Assembly: GCF_031755915.1 (NCBI RefSeq)
Contig: NC_083383.1
Coordinates: 17,659,001 to 17,723,000 of the forward strand
DNA: 64,000 nt
Source: Ziziphus jujuba
Lineage: Eukaryota > Streptophyta > Magnoliopsida > Rosales > Rhamnaceae
Reading direction: 5' to 3'
The stretch's first letter is position 1, and each line of letters opens with the position of its first letter. Of the stretch, positions 10,935 through 23,089 are shown one piece after another. The position numbers were made by a program, and so were the translations under genes. Below the pieces are notes generated by a model. It saw nothing but the letters and a program-made list of their open reading frames with translations. It was not told the DNA's origin and searched no databases.

Positions 10935-13576
10935 CATACACTCCCCAACCAAGCCAAAAACATTCTTTTTTTTTTTTTTAAATTTTTCACAACTTAAACA
11001 CCATTCAATGGAAATTGATAGTCACGTTTGAGCAACGAATTGTAAGGTTTTTGAGTGAAACTAATAGTGAAAAAGCTCCATGAAATTTTCTTATTAATCA
11101 AAACACTTTTAAATGAAACTGATAGTTATAAAAACTTCACCAAATTTTTCAATCATGAGATTGTAAATATATTTGAATCATTGGATTGTGTACTCCTAGA
11201 CACATTTAAATTTGATCAACCCCGTATTTTCAAAAAAAATTTAAGAATTTATTTTTAGTTTGTTTAGTTGTAAATTGGACAATGTTAAAGATGTTTGGTT
11301 GTATAGTTCTGAACAATTTCAAATTGTTCAGTTTTGAACTAGAAAATAGATGATTAAGTTTAACCGATTACAACCCCAAAAAAAAAAAAAAAGGACATGA
11401 TTAACATGTTGTTCTAGTAGTATGTCACTTGTAAACGACCAAAGAAACAATAAAAATTACGAAACAAAAATAATCATTGCGAAATGAAAAATTAAAATAA
11501 AATAAAATATATACATCTTACTCTTGCATGTTTTTTAGCTTCCATGATTTGCATAATTATTTTGTATGCAACTCTAGTTTTATGGTAGGGTATTAGTTAG
11601 ATTGAAATATTTGAGAGGAAGAATGAGAGTGTATGAATAAATCAATAGAAAAGGTTCAATTATTAAACACTCTTTAGAGTTCCTTTAAATGGGGGCAAAA
11701 TGTAAATTTACAAAGGAGCGGTGTAGAGTTTGTTTGGTAGTACAACTAGAAACTTTTATATACATATATACAATGAGGCTTAAATATGGTTCACTTTTTA
11801 CTTTATTAAACTAAATACACTCTTGATGATCATTAGATTCTCATTTAAAAGATAAGACCTCACTCATTGATAGAATTCAATAGTCATCAAGTGTGGAACT
11901 TACTTGATATTAACTAATGTATATATATATATATTTTGGTGAACGAGATACAAAAATCTAAAATATATACAAGGGGAAAGTTTAATTTTAGAATAACTTA
12001 GTACTATCACTGTTGTAGAACTCAAACTTCATGTTTTATGGATCATATATGACTTTTTTATAATAAAATTGGCAAAAAATAGAAAACAAAAGAACAAAAC
12101 AAACTCTTATATTGTTTTAAAATGGATTTGTCTATATTGTTTCTTTGGAGTATAATTCCAATTTCAAATGCTCCACTCCGATTTGAAAAAAAAAATGTAA
12201 AATAAAATAAGTAAGAGGATTTATTTTAACACCGCTCATTCAATTTAACAAATCAAAAGAGTTATTGATAAAACTCCATACCTTATTTTAGGTCTATTAT
12301 ATAAGAAAATGATCTTTTAAAAAATAATCTAATGGTTTCCCCATCAATACCTTACTTATCAATCTTTGAATTGCTTCAAATGTTGAGATGTAAATATATT
12401 TTTAGAGTTTAAATGAGCTCGGACATGATTCACTTTACTCTCTTAGGTTTTTAGTACTTTGCAAACTCATTTAATCTTAGTGGACTAAGAGGGACAAAGA
12501 TAAAAGTCACAAAAGTTGAGAGACAGAGAAAAAAAAACAGTTTGGGAACTAGTAAAAGAAAGAGAAATACAAAAAGAAATGGAAAGAAAAGGAGAAAGTG
12601 AAAGTTGAGAGAAAAAAAAAATAGCATTTGTAATCTTTGTTTATGGGTTTCCACTGTGTAGATTCTTTTTTATATATATATATGATTTTTTTATTTCTTA
12701 ACATGTTTATGAAATGGGCTATCTTTATGTTTCGCTAAACTTCCACTTTTTAAAAACATTTGGTTAGTTTCCAATAAATACATTAGTATATGAATATTTG
12801 TCGGTCGTAGACCTATTATCCTATTAAGGAATCCTCACCCTATCCCAATTTAAAATAAACAAGTAAGTAGGGCATAAATGGGAAAAAGTTTCCCCTATAC
12901 ACTAGACTGCCTCATCCCACTGTCATTCATAAATATGGATGTAGATTTTCCATCCATATTCATGTCTGGAGTGATACAATTCCATCTTATTTTACAAAAC
13001 AATTATTATTATTATTATTATTATTATTTCACTTGCTTATGTTGTGCTATCACATCAATAGTAGACATAAATGGGGATAAAAACAAAAATAAAAACCAAA
13101 AAATAGAAGATCCATATCCCCTAAACATCCACTTCATTTTGGACTTAACTCTTTCATAGAGGATATGTGGGAGAAGCTTGTTAGTCCCTCTTTCTACTCC
13201 ATTTGAATCTCCTATTTTAGTTTCTAGGTTTATCCTTTAGGTCCTTAGGTTAATCTTGATACAAATGTTTGTTAAATAGAATTTTATGTTGTAGGGTGCT
13301 AGGGGAGTACTTATCCATAATAATGATAATGGTTATAGGGTGGCTGATTTTGTTGTCAATCTTTATAAAGTAGATTCTAATACCGCTAAAATTTGGGGTG
13401 TCTTTTCATGGTCATTCCTTAACTTGGAACATGAGTTTGAAGAAAATTTTTGTTGAATGGATTTTAAAGTGGTTACAAGTTGGGTGCTTAACGGTTTGGA
13501 TTCTAGTCATACTTTGTTTGATTTTGTTCAAATATACACATGTTGTCAGTTTGGAAAAAATCTCACATTTCCAAAA
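10935..13576. other. AT-rich intergenic DNA, no gene supported
   Basis: Only short frames without domains. An (ATT)n microsatellite lies at about 13002-13027. The last 400 bp (13160-13576) are of more mixed composition and abut the retroelement insertion; weak coding-like texture resumes past that element at 22014, but no frame joins convincingly. Confidence 0.55.
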
Positions 13577-13581
13577 ATAAG

Positions 13582-14037
13582 TGATGTAGTAACATAATAT
13601 ATTTGATTTGATATATTTCATTTATAGTAAAATATTATTTTTTAGGTTTTAAATTTAATTGCTAGTATTAATTAGGGAATTATGAGATACTATCTTATTC
13701 AATTTAATTTATTAGTGGTTACTATAATAAGAAAATTAGAATATTAGAAAATTAGGAGATGTTTTCTTTATTTTATTATTTTTGAATTATCATAGTATTT
13801 TAATTTATTTATTTTATCTTTTATGTTGCTTATATATAAATGGCTTTGGATTGTAAAAGGCAATTGATTATGAGTAATATTTTGAGTTTTTCTCAATTTC
13901 TATCAATTTTTTGGTATTCTATGGAATTAAAAAGATTTTGAACATTTAATTTTGGCAATCGTGAGCGAATCAACAAATTTAGATTATCATTACATATATT
14001 TGTGACATTTTATTATCTTTTACACTTCTATGCTACA
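13582..14037 (+). repeat. 5' LTR of the split element
   Basis: 456 bp, TG...CA. It aligns along its length with 21543-22008, with scattered substitutions and small indels. A TATA-like TTATATATAAATGG lies near 13829-13842, matched by CTATATATATAGATGG in the partner LTR, as expected for an LTR promoter. Confidence 0.85.
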
Positions 14038-14102
14038 TTAGTTGGTATCAAAGCCAGATCAACATTCTTTGTAGCATAAAGATGCTTCCTCGAAAATATT
14101 TT

Positions 14103-17100
14103 TGTTAGGACCCATCCATGATCCCGAACCCGAACCCTAGACAAGCTTTAATTCCAAAGAGACCCTACCAGACTCTCCAAATGGAAACTCCGGCTGCATC
14201 TCCCCTAAAGGTTGGACTTACTATAAATTTCCTGCACAGAAAACACTTTTCTAAAAATATCCCCTTATTCCTCCCACCTTACTACAATTTATTTCTACGA
14301 ATTCATAGCACTTTAAAATAAATAGGGAACTAATGCAATAATAAATAAATACATCCAACATAGTATACATAGCATTTTATGGAATTTTAAGTATAAGAGT
14401 TATTACAACATGAAGTAGAAAGAAATATTACAAGATAGGAAATAGAAAAAGGAAGACTTCTTGAACTTTCAGCAATGAATAAAGACGTCGAGCTCGTCCC
14501 CGATCAATCAATGTCTACTAACCTAGGTCTAGAGGAACGAATTTAAAAAAACATGAGATGCTAACCATCTAAGTAAATGACCCAGTCTACTATACAATAA
14601 TAGTAATAATAACAATATAATAAACATGAAAAATCAATAATAAACAAATAATAAATAATTGAAAATAATATTTTCTCTCAAAACCCTCACAATTCGCTCA
14701 GTTGGAAAGGTTCCCCTTTTAAAACATTTTCACAAAATCTAACATTTTACACCCCAAAATCAATGAAGTAAATAACAAATAAAATACAATAATTTGAATC
14801 TTACAATATAACCTTGAGGATAATTTAATAACAAATAATTAAATTTATAATAAAATATCATAAGATAAAATAAAGTCACAAATAAATAATAAAATTTGTA
14901 TTAGAATAATTTAGTACAAAGCAAATTAACCAAATAAAATTAAACTCAATATATAATTTATAAAATTTATTAACTAAATCAATGAAATAATAAATAATAG
15001 AAGAATTATTTTAATTAGTTTAACTACCTCAATTTGCATAAATTTCATGTTAAAATCCCACATTGAAACAATAATGAAAACATGAATAAATGCATTCAAA
15101 TAATCAATTTAAACAAGTAGAATAAATCAATTAAATAATAAAAATATTTAAATCAATTTAAAACATTTATTCAAAATAAAAAGGTAAAAATATAATAAAA
15201 TCCATTTTAAATCATCATATCAATTTAAATAATAAATCCATGGTAAAATGCATTTTTAAAGTATTAATCTGAATAAATGATGAAAATATAATTAAATATA
15301 TTTTAATTTTAGATACTCTTTTAAAACATTTTTATTTTGGAAAACGTATCAAGAAAACTACTTGATGCACTAAAATATATACCAGTTGTGCCCGACAGTA
15401 CTCAGTATCCCAAGCACAGCCTAACGGGGAGGTTAAAAAGAGAAACCGACATACAGTCGCTTGACGTCCTACAGCAGCGTTGCTATCAGTCATTCTGGCC
15501 ATGGAGAGAGGAGGCTAATGATCATTGTGCATTATACCCTGCCAGCCCTCAAGTCCAATTGCATCCACAGGACAACTCTATAAACTTGCATACTAATCAT
15601 ATCCACATATACAGTACAGAGCACCAGTACTGCATGGTATATCTAAAAATTATAAAATCATATATTTTCCAAGCATCAAAATCTCATCATTGCCATTGGA
15701 TTAAATACCTCTTTTCAAATACATATAATCCACATTTTTTTAAACCATCATCGTAAATCCATCACATTAAAATCCATTCTCATATACTCATTGATGCAAA
15801 TATACCAAATTTTCAATGGCATAAAACCAAACCCTTAATATTTAAATGCATAAAAATATTTTTGAAACATAATACTTTAAAACAATATTTTTCTCAAAAT
15901 CCTCAAAATCAATTTAAATCAACATATCCTTAAAATCACATAAAATTCATACATAATTAAATAACACAATTCCTCAATACCATAAAACAAACTCCACAAT
16001 TATTTCAATGGATAATAAATTTAAATAATTATTTTCCTTCAAATCCAAAAAAATCAATTCATACCAAAAATAACATTAAAACCTCATGAAATTTATATAT
16101 TCTTAAAATCATGTAAACATATTTATCATGCATCATAATTTCAACATTTACTCAACAATAATTTAATAAAAATTAAATTCATAACTTCTCAAAAATCAAA
16201 ATATGATTTTATGCACAAATATTTTATTTCACCACAAATTTGGCATCAAAATTTTCAAATGGAAATTTATAATTTTTTCAACACATAAAATATTCAAAAA
16301 TAAATTTGAAGGTGAATCACTCACCATGAGCACGTGTATCAATCAAGATCCTCAATGGGATCGGTCCCACGACTCACACGTGCTCTTAAAATATCAATGA
16401 TACACAAAACCGAATAAATTAATATTTTGAATTAGGTAAATTATACACGGTTATCCGGAGGAGCTAACACAAACGTTAACCAAAATTCACAAACAATATA
16501 TTAAAAGGAAGCCTATGAAACGAGGATTGCAAATCAAGTTTTACCTCCCGGAGATCGGACATGTGGTGGCCAAAATCTCACCGAAAAGGTTCCAGACTTA
16601 ATGTCTCCAAATCTCATTATTTATCAAGAATTAAGGGAAAAGGACCTCAGATATGGACTTAGGAGGGTCAAATTAGTGGGAAAGGATAGGTGGGTTCATC
16701 CAGAACTCGTTGGAATACAATTTCACAGTGAGCCGATGTGCCCACCGGGAAAGGTTACCACGGGCAGCGCGTCCAATTGCCAATGGCAGTGATTTTTTGT
16801 GAGGAGGTAGATAGGGGGATGGATAACTCAATGGGATTGGCAGTGTCAAAAATGGGTGGTTGGCCAGAAATGAAAGGGTAGTGGTGCTGGTTAGGTGCGT
16901 GTACATGGTGGGTGGCCTGAAAAAGGGTAACGGCAGTTGGCCGAATCTCATTCTCTCTCCTCACTCTCTCACCTCTTTCTCTCTCTTCCCTCTCGCCCCC
17001 ACCACTCATTTCAGCGAATTGAAATGCCACCCGTGGGTGCCACTGTGCACTCATGGGTTGGCCCACAAATTAACATGTGGCACGGTGTCATTGAACATTG

Positions 17101-17517
17101 TGCGCACACACAAACCAGTACACATTAAACGTTGTCTCTGAAAAAATTTACAGGTTCGTAACTTCTAACCAAATGTCCAAATTTGGCATGTCATTAATCT
17201 ATGAACTCGTATCGATGAGTATTTTACAATCATACATGAGTCAAAGTGAAATTTTACAAAAATAAAAAGTCAAACCTAGCATCCTCAGACAATTCAGACA
17301 ACATCTTGTTTTGTTCATAACTTTCACACTGTAGCTCCATTTTTGATGTGATACTACTCTACGAAATTGGGTTGACACGTACTTCGCAATGGTGCCTCGG
17401 TCAACATAGAAATTCCATCTGAATCAAAAAGTCAAAAAAGGGATGCACTTGGTCAATGGCAGTCAAACCTGGTCAACGAGAGAAAAATTCTGGTATACTT
17501 CAAGATGTGGTGTTACA
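14103..17517 (-). repeat. 3.4 kb LTR (3' LTR) of the nested chromovirus
   Basis: Starts TGTTAGGACCC and ends GTGTTACA on the plus strand. The first ~140 bp and the block ~15838-16150 are repeated in the right LTR at 20960-21412. The 139-codon frame at 15337 and the short frames at 16600-17140 lie inside this LTR, match nothing recognisable and are not treated as genes. Confidence 0.8.
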
Positions 17518-17540
17518 ATCTCCCCCCCCCCCCCCTAATA

Positions 17541-17765
17541 AAAATTCCGTCCTCAAAATTTCACTTATTACTGGAATAGATAGGGGCATTACTCACGCAT
17601 CTGTGCCTCGGGCTCCCATGTTGCCTCATTGATTTAGTGATTTCGCCGCAAAACTTTGAGTAAGGGAATGGTCTTGTTGCACAATACTTGCTCCTCATGA
17701 TCTAAGATCTGAACTGGTTGCTCTACACATGATAGGTCTTCTCTCAACTGGATGTCGGAAGTCTT
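17541..17765 (-). pseudogene. Chromodomain/C-terminal end of chromovirus Pol, with stops
   Basis: The minus-strand translation reads QLREDLSC-EQPVQILDHEE and NKTIPLLKVLRRNH, followed by EATWEPEAQMRE. This is the conserved integrase-chromodomain tail of Tekay-type chromoviruses, where the EATWEPE block is the methyl-histone-binding chromodomain end. In-frame stops replace residues before EATWEPE and after QMRE, so it is not functional. It sits directly upstream of the polypurine tract and 3' LTR, as expected. Confidence 0.8.
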
Positions 17766-17781
17766 GAGCACATACAATTGG

Positions 17782-18880
17782 TGATATGAACCTAGGATGA
17801 CTCACACCTAAACCCATATTATATTAGTCCGGATCTCAATTAAGTTCAACTTCTTATGGAAACCTTAACTCCTAACCACCCTGTGATTAGAAACCTTGGT
17901 ATAATGAAGATGCCACAATAGGTGATGGATGTCCTATTGATAAGTCAAACTAAAACACTCACTCTCTAATGGTGTTTTAAGTGTTCAAAGAGAACTAAGA
18001 GGATTCTATCTCACAAATAAATTTCTAAATAATATTGAAGGTTGCATTCTCATTAAAAAATAACCCTTAAATAGGTTCAAGTCATGAAACAACAAACCCT
18101 AAAAAGCTAGGACAAAATTGGCCAAGCATGTTGGATTCCCAATGTGGTTAATTAATTAATTTTCTCTCTCCTTTCCTAATTTAATTTTAATTAATTAATT
18201 CCTTTATTTTGAATTAGGAATTAATTAATTTACAATGAAAATAGTAAAATAATAACTTTCCTAAGTTGATTTTTTTAGCAAATAAATAAATAGAAACCAA
18301 ATAAAAGACAAATTTTCTAAAACAAAAAGTCAAAATCAAATTAGGAAACTATTTGACTATCTTTCTAACTAAGCTGTTTTTTACCAATCTTTGACTAATT
18401 TAAGCTCCAAATCAGATTAAATATGCCTTTTAGGATGCCAAATAGGATGATCATTGGGTCCCACACGTTGCCCTTGATTGGAACAAAGAGAAAATGTCAA
18501 CTCAGCAAAATACAGTAAAGCCAGCAACAAAATCCAGCAAAACTGGCCACTTTTCCCCTTATGTGCACAAGCCCTTTTTGATTGATTTTGATTTTGCCTT
18601 GGTCCATGACCTTTTATTGATATTCATTGATTACATAAAGTTTTGGAACTATTTCTTACTGTCTAGAGTCCATATCTGTACGGAAATATATACCCAGGTC
18701 CGTATCGGCCTCCATCACTTGGATGCTTAAAACAGGCTTTATATCTTCGAGTATGGACAATCCCTTTTAAGAATTAATATCTTCCTAAATAAAGGCAGCT
18801 AGGTTGTCCATAAATCTCTTAGCTCGAGCCCTAGTGATTGGCCAGGTCTTCATCCATAGCGGGTCAGCACTCCAGCAGGT
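17782..18880. mobile_element. Foreign insert within the chromovirus, probably part of another LTR retroelement
   Basis: Chromovirus homology is lost between the chromodomain (to ~17765) and the integrase C-terminus. The insert begins TGATATGAACCTAGG after ATTGG (17777-17781). The minus strand carries PITRARAKRFMDNLAAFI near 18760-18850, a motif seen near polyprotein ends of some plant LTR elements. The right edge is uncertain: ATTGG recurs at 18837-18841, but no partner LTR is present. Confidence 0.45.
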
Positions 18881-18966
18881 TGTCGGTTGTGCAGGTTTAG
18901 GCAGATTCTCATTAATTGGTCTGCAATGTACTTCTATAGCATCAAAACATGAAACACATCATGTAC

Positions 18967-20107
18967 TCATGCTAACTCTTCCAGTAATGCAAAACCTGTA
19001 TGCCACAAAACCAATTCTTTCGATAATCTCGTAGGGACCAAAGTAAGAGGATTTAGTTTTCCTCGTATTCCAAAATGTATGACTCCCTTCCACGGAGATA
19101 ATTTCAAGAAAACCCAATCTTCAACTTCAAATTCAAGATCTTTTCGATGCATGTCGACATAACTCCTCTGACGATTCTGAGTAACTTTCAACCTTTCTCG
19201 GATGGCTTTTGCTTGTCCGTAGTCATCCGTATGTATTCGAACTCAATCGCATTGTTCACCATCTGAAGCTTCTCCTCATCACCCCACTCCAACATAATGG
19301 TGTTTGACACTATCTCCCATGTAGGGCCTCAGACGAGCACATTTCGATGTTTGCTTGATAGCTATTATTATAAACAAACTCTATCAGCGGCAATTGTTCT
19401 CCCCAGCTTCCTCCGAATTGCATGATACACAATCTTAACATATCTTCCAAGGCCTGAATTGTACGCTCTGCTTATCTGTCGATCTGTGAATGCAAGGCGA
19501 TATTGTAATAAAGTCTCGCTCCTAGTGCCTCTACTAACATCCGCCATAGTTGTGAAGTAAAACACTGATCCCTATCAAATGTGATGGTAGTCGGTACTCC
19601 ATATAGACTCATAATATGCTTCATGAACAGCTAGGCCAATTTCTCTTGTGAGAACCACTCTCGCACAAGTAGAAAGTGCACTGACTTAGTGAGTCTGTAG
19701 ACGATCACCCAAATACTGTTGCACCTTCTCGTTGTGGGTGGTAGTTTGAATATGAAGTCCATATTGAGATCCTCCCACTTCCATACAGGAACAGGCAAAT
19801 GTTGAAGTTTCCCTGAAGGTTTCTATCTTTCTGCCTTCACTTGTTGGCAAATTAAGCACCCTGATACAAAATCTGCAACTTCTCTTTTGTGCCAATCCAT
19901 CAGTAGTACTTAATGAGTGTCCAGTACCTTTGGGTACTCCCGAGGTGCAACACATACATCGCTATGTGCTTCCTCTAGAATCGCTCGCTTGAGATCACGA
20001 ATATCAGGAACGCAAAGCCTTCGTTCATACACGAAAGCCCCATCTCTCCTTATAGAGAACTTCGAATCTAGACCTTCTTGCATCTTGCAGTTGATCGAAC
20101 AAGTCAT
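18967..20107 (-). pseudogene. Chromovirus integrase remnant (zinc-binding head, core pieces, C-terminal part)
   Basis: Read on the minus strand from 20107 down, the frames give RRLCVPDIRDLKRAILEEAH (the start of the integrase region), then CQQVKAERKKPSG-type and KWEDLNMDFI pieces, GVPTTITFDRDQCFTSQLW (catalytic core), and VTQNRQRSYVDMHRKDLEFE (C-terminal part). The pieces are in family order but scattered over several frames with stops. The integrase head is preceded almost directly by the first residues of RT, so a deletion removed the RT core and RNase H. No activity is expected. Confidence 0.78.
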
Positions 20108-20840
20108 CTATTCTTGGAAAAAGGTAACAATTAGTGATGGTCACCTTGTTAAGTTATCGGTAATCGATGCACAACCCCAGACTACCATCCTTCTTCTTCA
20201 CATACAAATAGGTGCTCCCCAAGGTAGTATGCTCGATCTGATGAAACCCTTATCGACCAAATCTTCTAGCTGAACCTTTAACTCCCTTTAACTCTGTTAG
20301 AGCTATATGGCGTGATGGTAAGAAAATAGGTCAGTGTCCAAATCCAATTCGATGGCGAAGTCGTTCTCCTTTTTCTGATAGTAATGCAGGTAACTTGTTG
20401 GAAAACACATTCGAACGGTCTCTCACTACAAGCATGTCTTCCAAGCTTTCACCATCTACTCGGGTATCAATCACATGGGCTAGATACCCTTGACAACCCT
20501 TGTTCAGTAACTTCTTAGCGGTGAGGATGGAAATTAACCTCGGTAAAAGCCTCCTAACTTCTTCACGAAACACTACTTCGGGTAGGAAAAATCGTATAAA
20601 CGTTACTTCTTTGTGGTAGCAATCCACAAAGGTGCGATTCGCAGCTAACCAATCCATGTTTGTGATTACTTCAAGCCCAAAAGGTCCAAAATAATAAGAT
20701 CTGCTTCCATCACTTAATCTTCAATATAGAAGAGGCAATTCTTGACCATTTAACTAGGCCATAAGGACTCTCCTGCAGGAGTAGAGATTTCTAATTGACA
20801 ACTTAAGGAGGTTAGAGTTATTTCAACTTGGGCAATGAAT
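20108..20840 (-). pseudogene. Protease C-terminus, linker and RT start of the chromovirus Pol
   Basis: The minus-strand translation contains LEISTPAGESLWPS and ADLIILDLLGLEVI leading to MDWLAANRTFVDCYHKEVTF (protease C-terminus/linker of Tekay-type Pol). It continues with GCQGYLAHVIDT, then DLVDKGFIRSS-LPWGAPI and PRIDDLFDQLQ, the first RT blocks. Several stops interrupt it. The protease D-S/T-G active site is not found upstream, and 20841-20959 holds only the primer-site region. RT stops after IDDLFDQL, where the integrase region begins. Confidence 0.78.
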
Positions 20841-20959
20841 TCTCTTCAAGGTAAGAGAACGACGCTTCAACACAGTTAAAACAAAAGAATAAATTGGATG
20901 GGATGCACAACAATACACAGTCCCTTAGGAATACAAGAACCTAGAGCTTGATACCACTC

Positions 20960-21412
20960 TGTCAGGACCCTTCAAAGATCTCTTAAGGGAATTCTAGACA
21001 AGCCCTGATCTTAGGAAAATCCTACCAGACCCTCCAAATGGAAAATCAGGTAGCATCTCCCCTAAGGGTTGGATTTACCACAAAATTCCTTGTAGAGTTA
21101 ATATTTAAATGCATAAAAATATTTTTGAAGCAGAATACTTTAAAACAATATTTTTCTCAAATTCTCAAAATAAATTCAAATCAACATATCCTTAAAACGA
21201 CGTAAATTTCATGCATAATTAAATTCCACAATTCCTCAATACCATAAAATAAATTCCACAATTATTTCAATGCATAATAAATTTAAATAATTATTTTCCT
21301 TCAAATCCGAAAAAATCAATCCATACCAAAAATAATGTTAAAACCTCATGAAATTCATATATTCATAAAATCATGTAAAAACATTTATCATGCATCATAA
21401 TTTCAACATTTA
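20960..21412 (-). repeat. Truncated 5' LTR of the nested chromovirus
   Basis: The first part (20960-~21100) matches the head of the left LTR. After a jump it matches 15838-16150, so about 1.6 kb is deleted internally. Homology stops at about 21412, where sequence of the surrounding element resumes. Confidence 0.78.
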
Positions 21413-21542
21413 CACGAAAGTTTCTAGCTACGGAGTCAATGTTGTCAAATTTCAAGAAAATTGTAGTATTCCAAATATTATTTTTTTTATTTGGAATGAA
21501 AGATCTCAACTCGAGGACGAGTTTTTTCCAATCGGGAAAGAA

Positions 21543-22008
21543 TGATGTAGCAAATAAAATATAATATATTTGATTTGATATCTTTCATTTATAGTAAAAT
21601 ATTATTTGTTAGTTTTTGAATTTAAGTGTTAGTTTTAATTTGGAAACTATGAGATATTATCTTATTTATTTTAATTTATTGGTGGTTAGTCTAATAAGGA
21701 AATTAGAATATTAGAAAATTAGGATATGTTTTACTCATTTTATTATTTTTGAATTATTTTAGTATTTTAATTTATTTATTTTATGTTTTATGTTCCTATA
21801 TATATAGATGGCTTTGGATTGTAAAAGACAGTTGATTATGAATAATATTTTGAATTTTTCTCAATTTTCATCAATTTATTGATATTCTGCGGAATTAAAA
21901 AGATTTTGAATATTTGATTCTGGCATTCATGAATTAATCAATAGATTTGAATTATCCTTGAATGTATTCGTAAGATTTTATTATCTTTTACGCTTCTGCA
22001 TTGCATCA
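21543..22008 (+). repeat. 3' LTR of the split element
   Basis: 466 bp partner of 13582-14037. It follows the polypurine tract directly and is followed by the target duplication ATAAG. Confidence 0.85.
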
Positions 22009-22013
22009 ATAAG

Positions 22014-23089
22014 CGTTTGTATAGTTTATATAAGGACAATTACAAAGCCTTAATTGATGAGTTAAATGCTACGAAAAAATAGAATATTGGCCATGTCCAT
22101 AACAAAATAGTGGCTAAAAGTCTCTATTTTGTGGCTAAAAATATTTAACCATGATAAAGGTTGTTACTAGGTTGTGACCAATAATCATGGAGCTAAAAGA
22201 TTTTAGTCACAGCAAATTCTCTTAGCAACAGTAATCCTTGTAATTAAAACTAATTGTTGTGCCTAAAAACTATTTATTATTGTCAAAAATGTTATTAGCT
22301 GCAACAAGTATAGTAGAGGCTAAAATTTCCATGGCTGTTGCTCATTCTTTATTTATTTATTATTAATGAGCATACCTCATGTCTCTCAAAGAAGGAAATG
22401 AAGTTGCTGACAAATTAGCTAATTTTTAAATTATTTTAGCTTTTAGGTAATTTTTTTGGAGTTTTAAAAATTACTGAAAATACAAAAAATAAAAAAATCA
22501 CTTAACCTATGAAATGCTTTTTAATTGGAAAAAAAAAAAAAAAAGCACTCTATGACTTTAGGAGCTTTTAAGTGCTGCAGGATATGCCCAAAAAAAAAAA
22601 AAAAAATTCATGCATTACTTAAAATATCAAGTGTTTTTTGTATTATGTTTGACCTAACATCCCATTTCTTTACTACCGAGAGATTTAAAATAAAAAAAAA
22701 AAAAAAAAAACTTCCACACACGCTCATAGTCTTCGATCTAATCTTGGCATCCCTACCTTTACAGATCTCTAATACTGATTTTTATGTAATTTCCTTTTTG
22801 TTTTTTTTGAGGCTATGCCTCCCATTTCAATAATAATAATAATAATTTTTTTAACAACAGAAGAAAACCTGGAATTAATATATTAAACAAAGAAATTTTA
22901 AAAACACTCAACGATCTTAACTACAACAATGGACAAATACAAATGTACGTAAATTTTGCAAAGTTCTTTATATTACCACATCCACAAAACAAAGAAAATA
23001 AGTAGTAAATCAAACAAAAGGAAATGATCATCGACATCAAAGCTTCTTATTCCTAATTCCTTCTTAAAAGGATGTATTGAATTTCCTTA
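22014..23089. other. Intergenic, with GGCTAAAA/TTTTAGTCAC-type repeats
   Basis: No gene. 22080-22340 holds several near-copies of GTGGCTAAAA and the opposite-strand TTTTAG-CAC, a texture typical of subterminal regions of CACTA-type DNA transposons, but no ends were found. Poly-A runs follow at 22530, 22590 and 22690. The last part is probably the 3' UTR of the ammonium transporter gene (minus strand). Confidence 0.5.

Larger units (their letters stand above)
14103..21412 (-). mobile_element. Nested Ty3/gypsy chromovirus (Tekay/Del-like), minus strand, deleted
   Basis: The left copy (14103-17517) is the 3' LTR and the right copy (20960-21412, truncated and internally deleted) is the 5' LTR, reading on the minus strand. 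Inside the right LTR the minus strand shows TGGTATCAAGCTC, a primer-binding site. Inside the left LTR it shows GAGGACGGAATTTTTATT, then a G14 tract, then TGTAACACC, a polypurine tract and LTR start. Remnants in order on the minus strand: protease C-terminus, protease-RT linker, start of RT, integrase, chromodomain. Gag, most of RT and RNase H are missing. The right LTR is cut off at about 21412, so no target duplication is visible. It landed just after codon 6 of the possible gag of the surrounding element. Confidence 0.82.
13582..22008 (+). mobile_element. LTR retrotransposon shell (Ty3/gypsy-like ends), split by a nested chromovirus
   Basis: Two direct LTRs (13582-14037 and 21543-22008) start TGATGTAG and end in CA. 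They are flanked by a perfect 5-bp target duplication ATAAG (13577-13581 and 22009-22013). A primer-binding site TGGTATCAAAGC (tRNA-Met type) lies at 14043-14054. Just before the 3' LTR is CTCGAGGACGAG and a purine tract GGGAAAGAA, as in Ty3/gypsy polyprotein ends. Only about 65 bp of 5' interior (with an ATG at 14082, possibly the gag start) and ~130 bp of 3' interior remain. Everything between is the inserted minus-strand element 14103-21412. Either most of the original interior was deleted or this was already a coding-less derivative. Confidence 0.85.

Noticed and set aside
15337..15756. 139-codon plus-strand frame
   Set aside because: It lies inside the 3.4 kb chromovirus LTR, antisense to the element, and matches no family.
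16601..17141. Cluster of overlapping frames on both strands
   Set aside because: They are inside the same LTR and overlap each other in several frames; a GC-richer LTR segment explains them.
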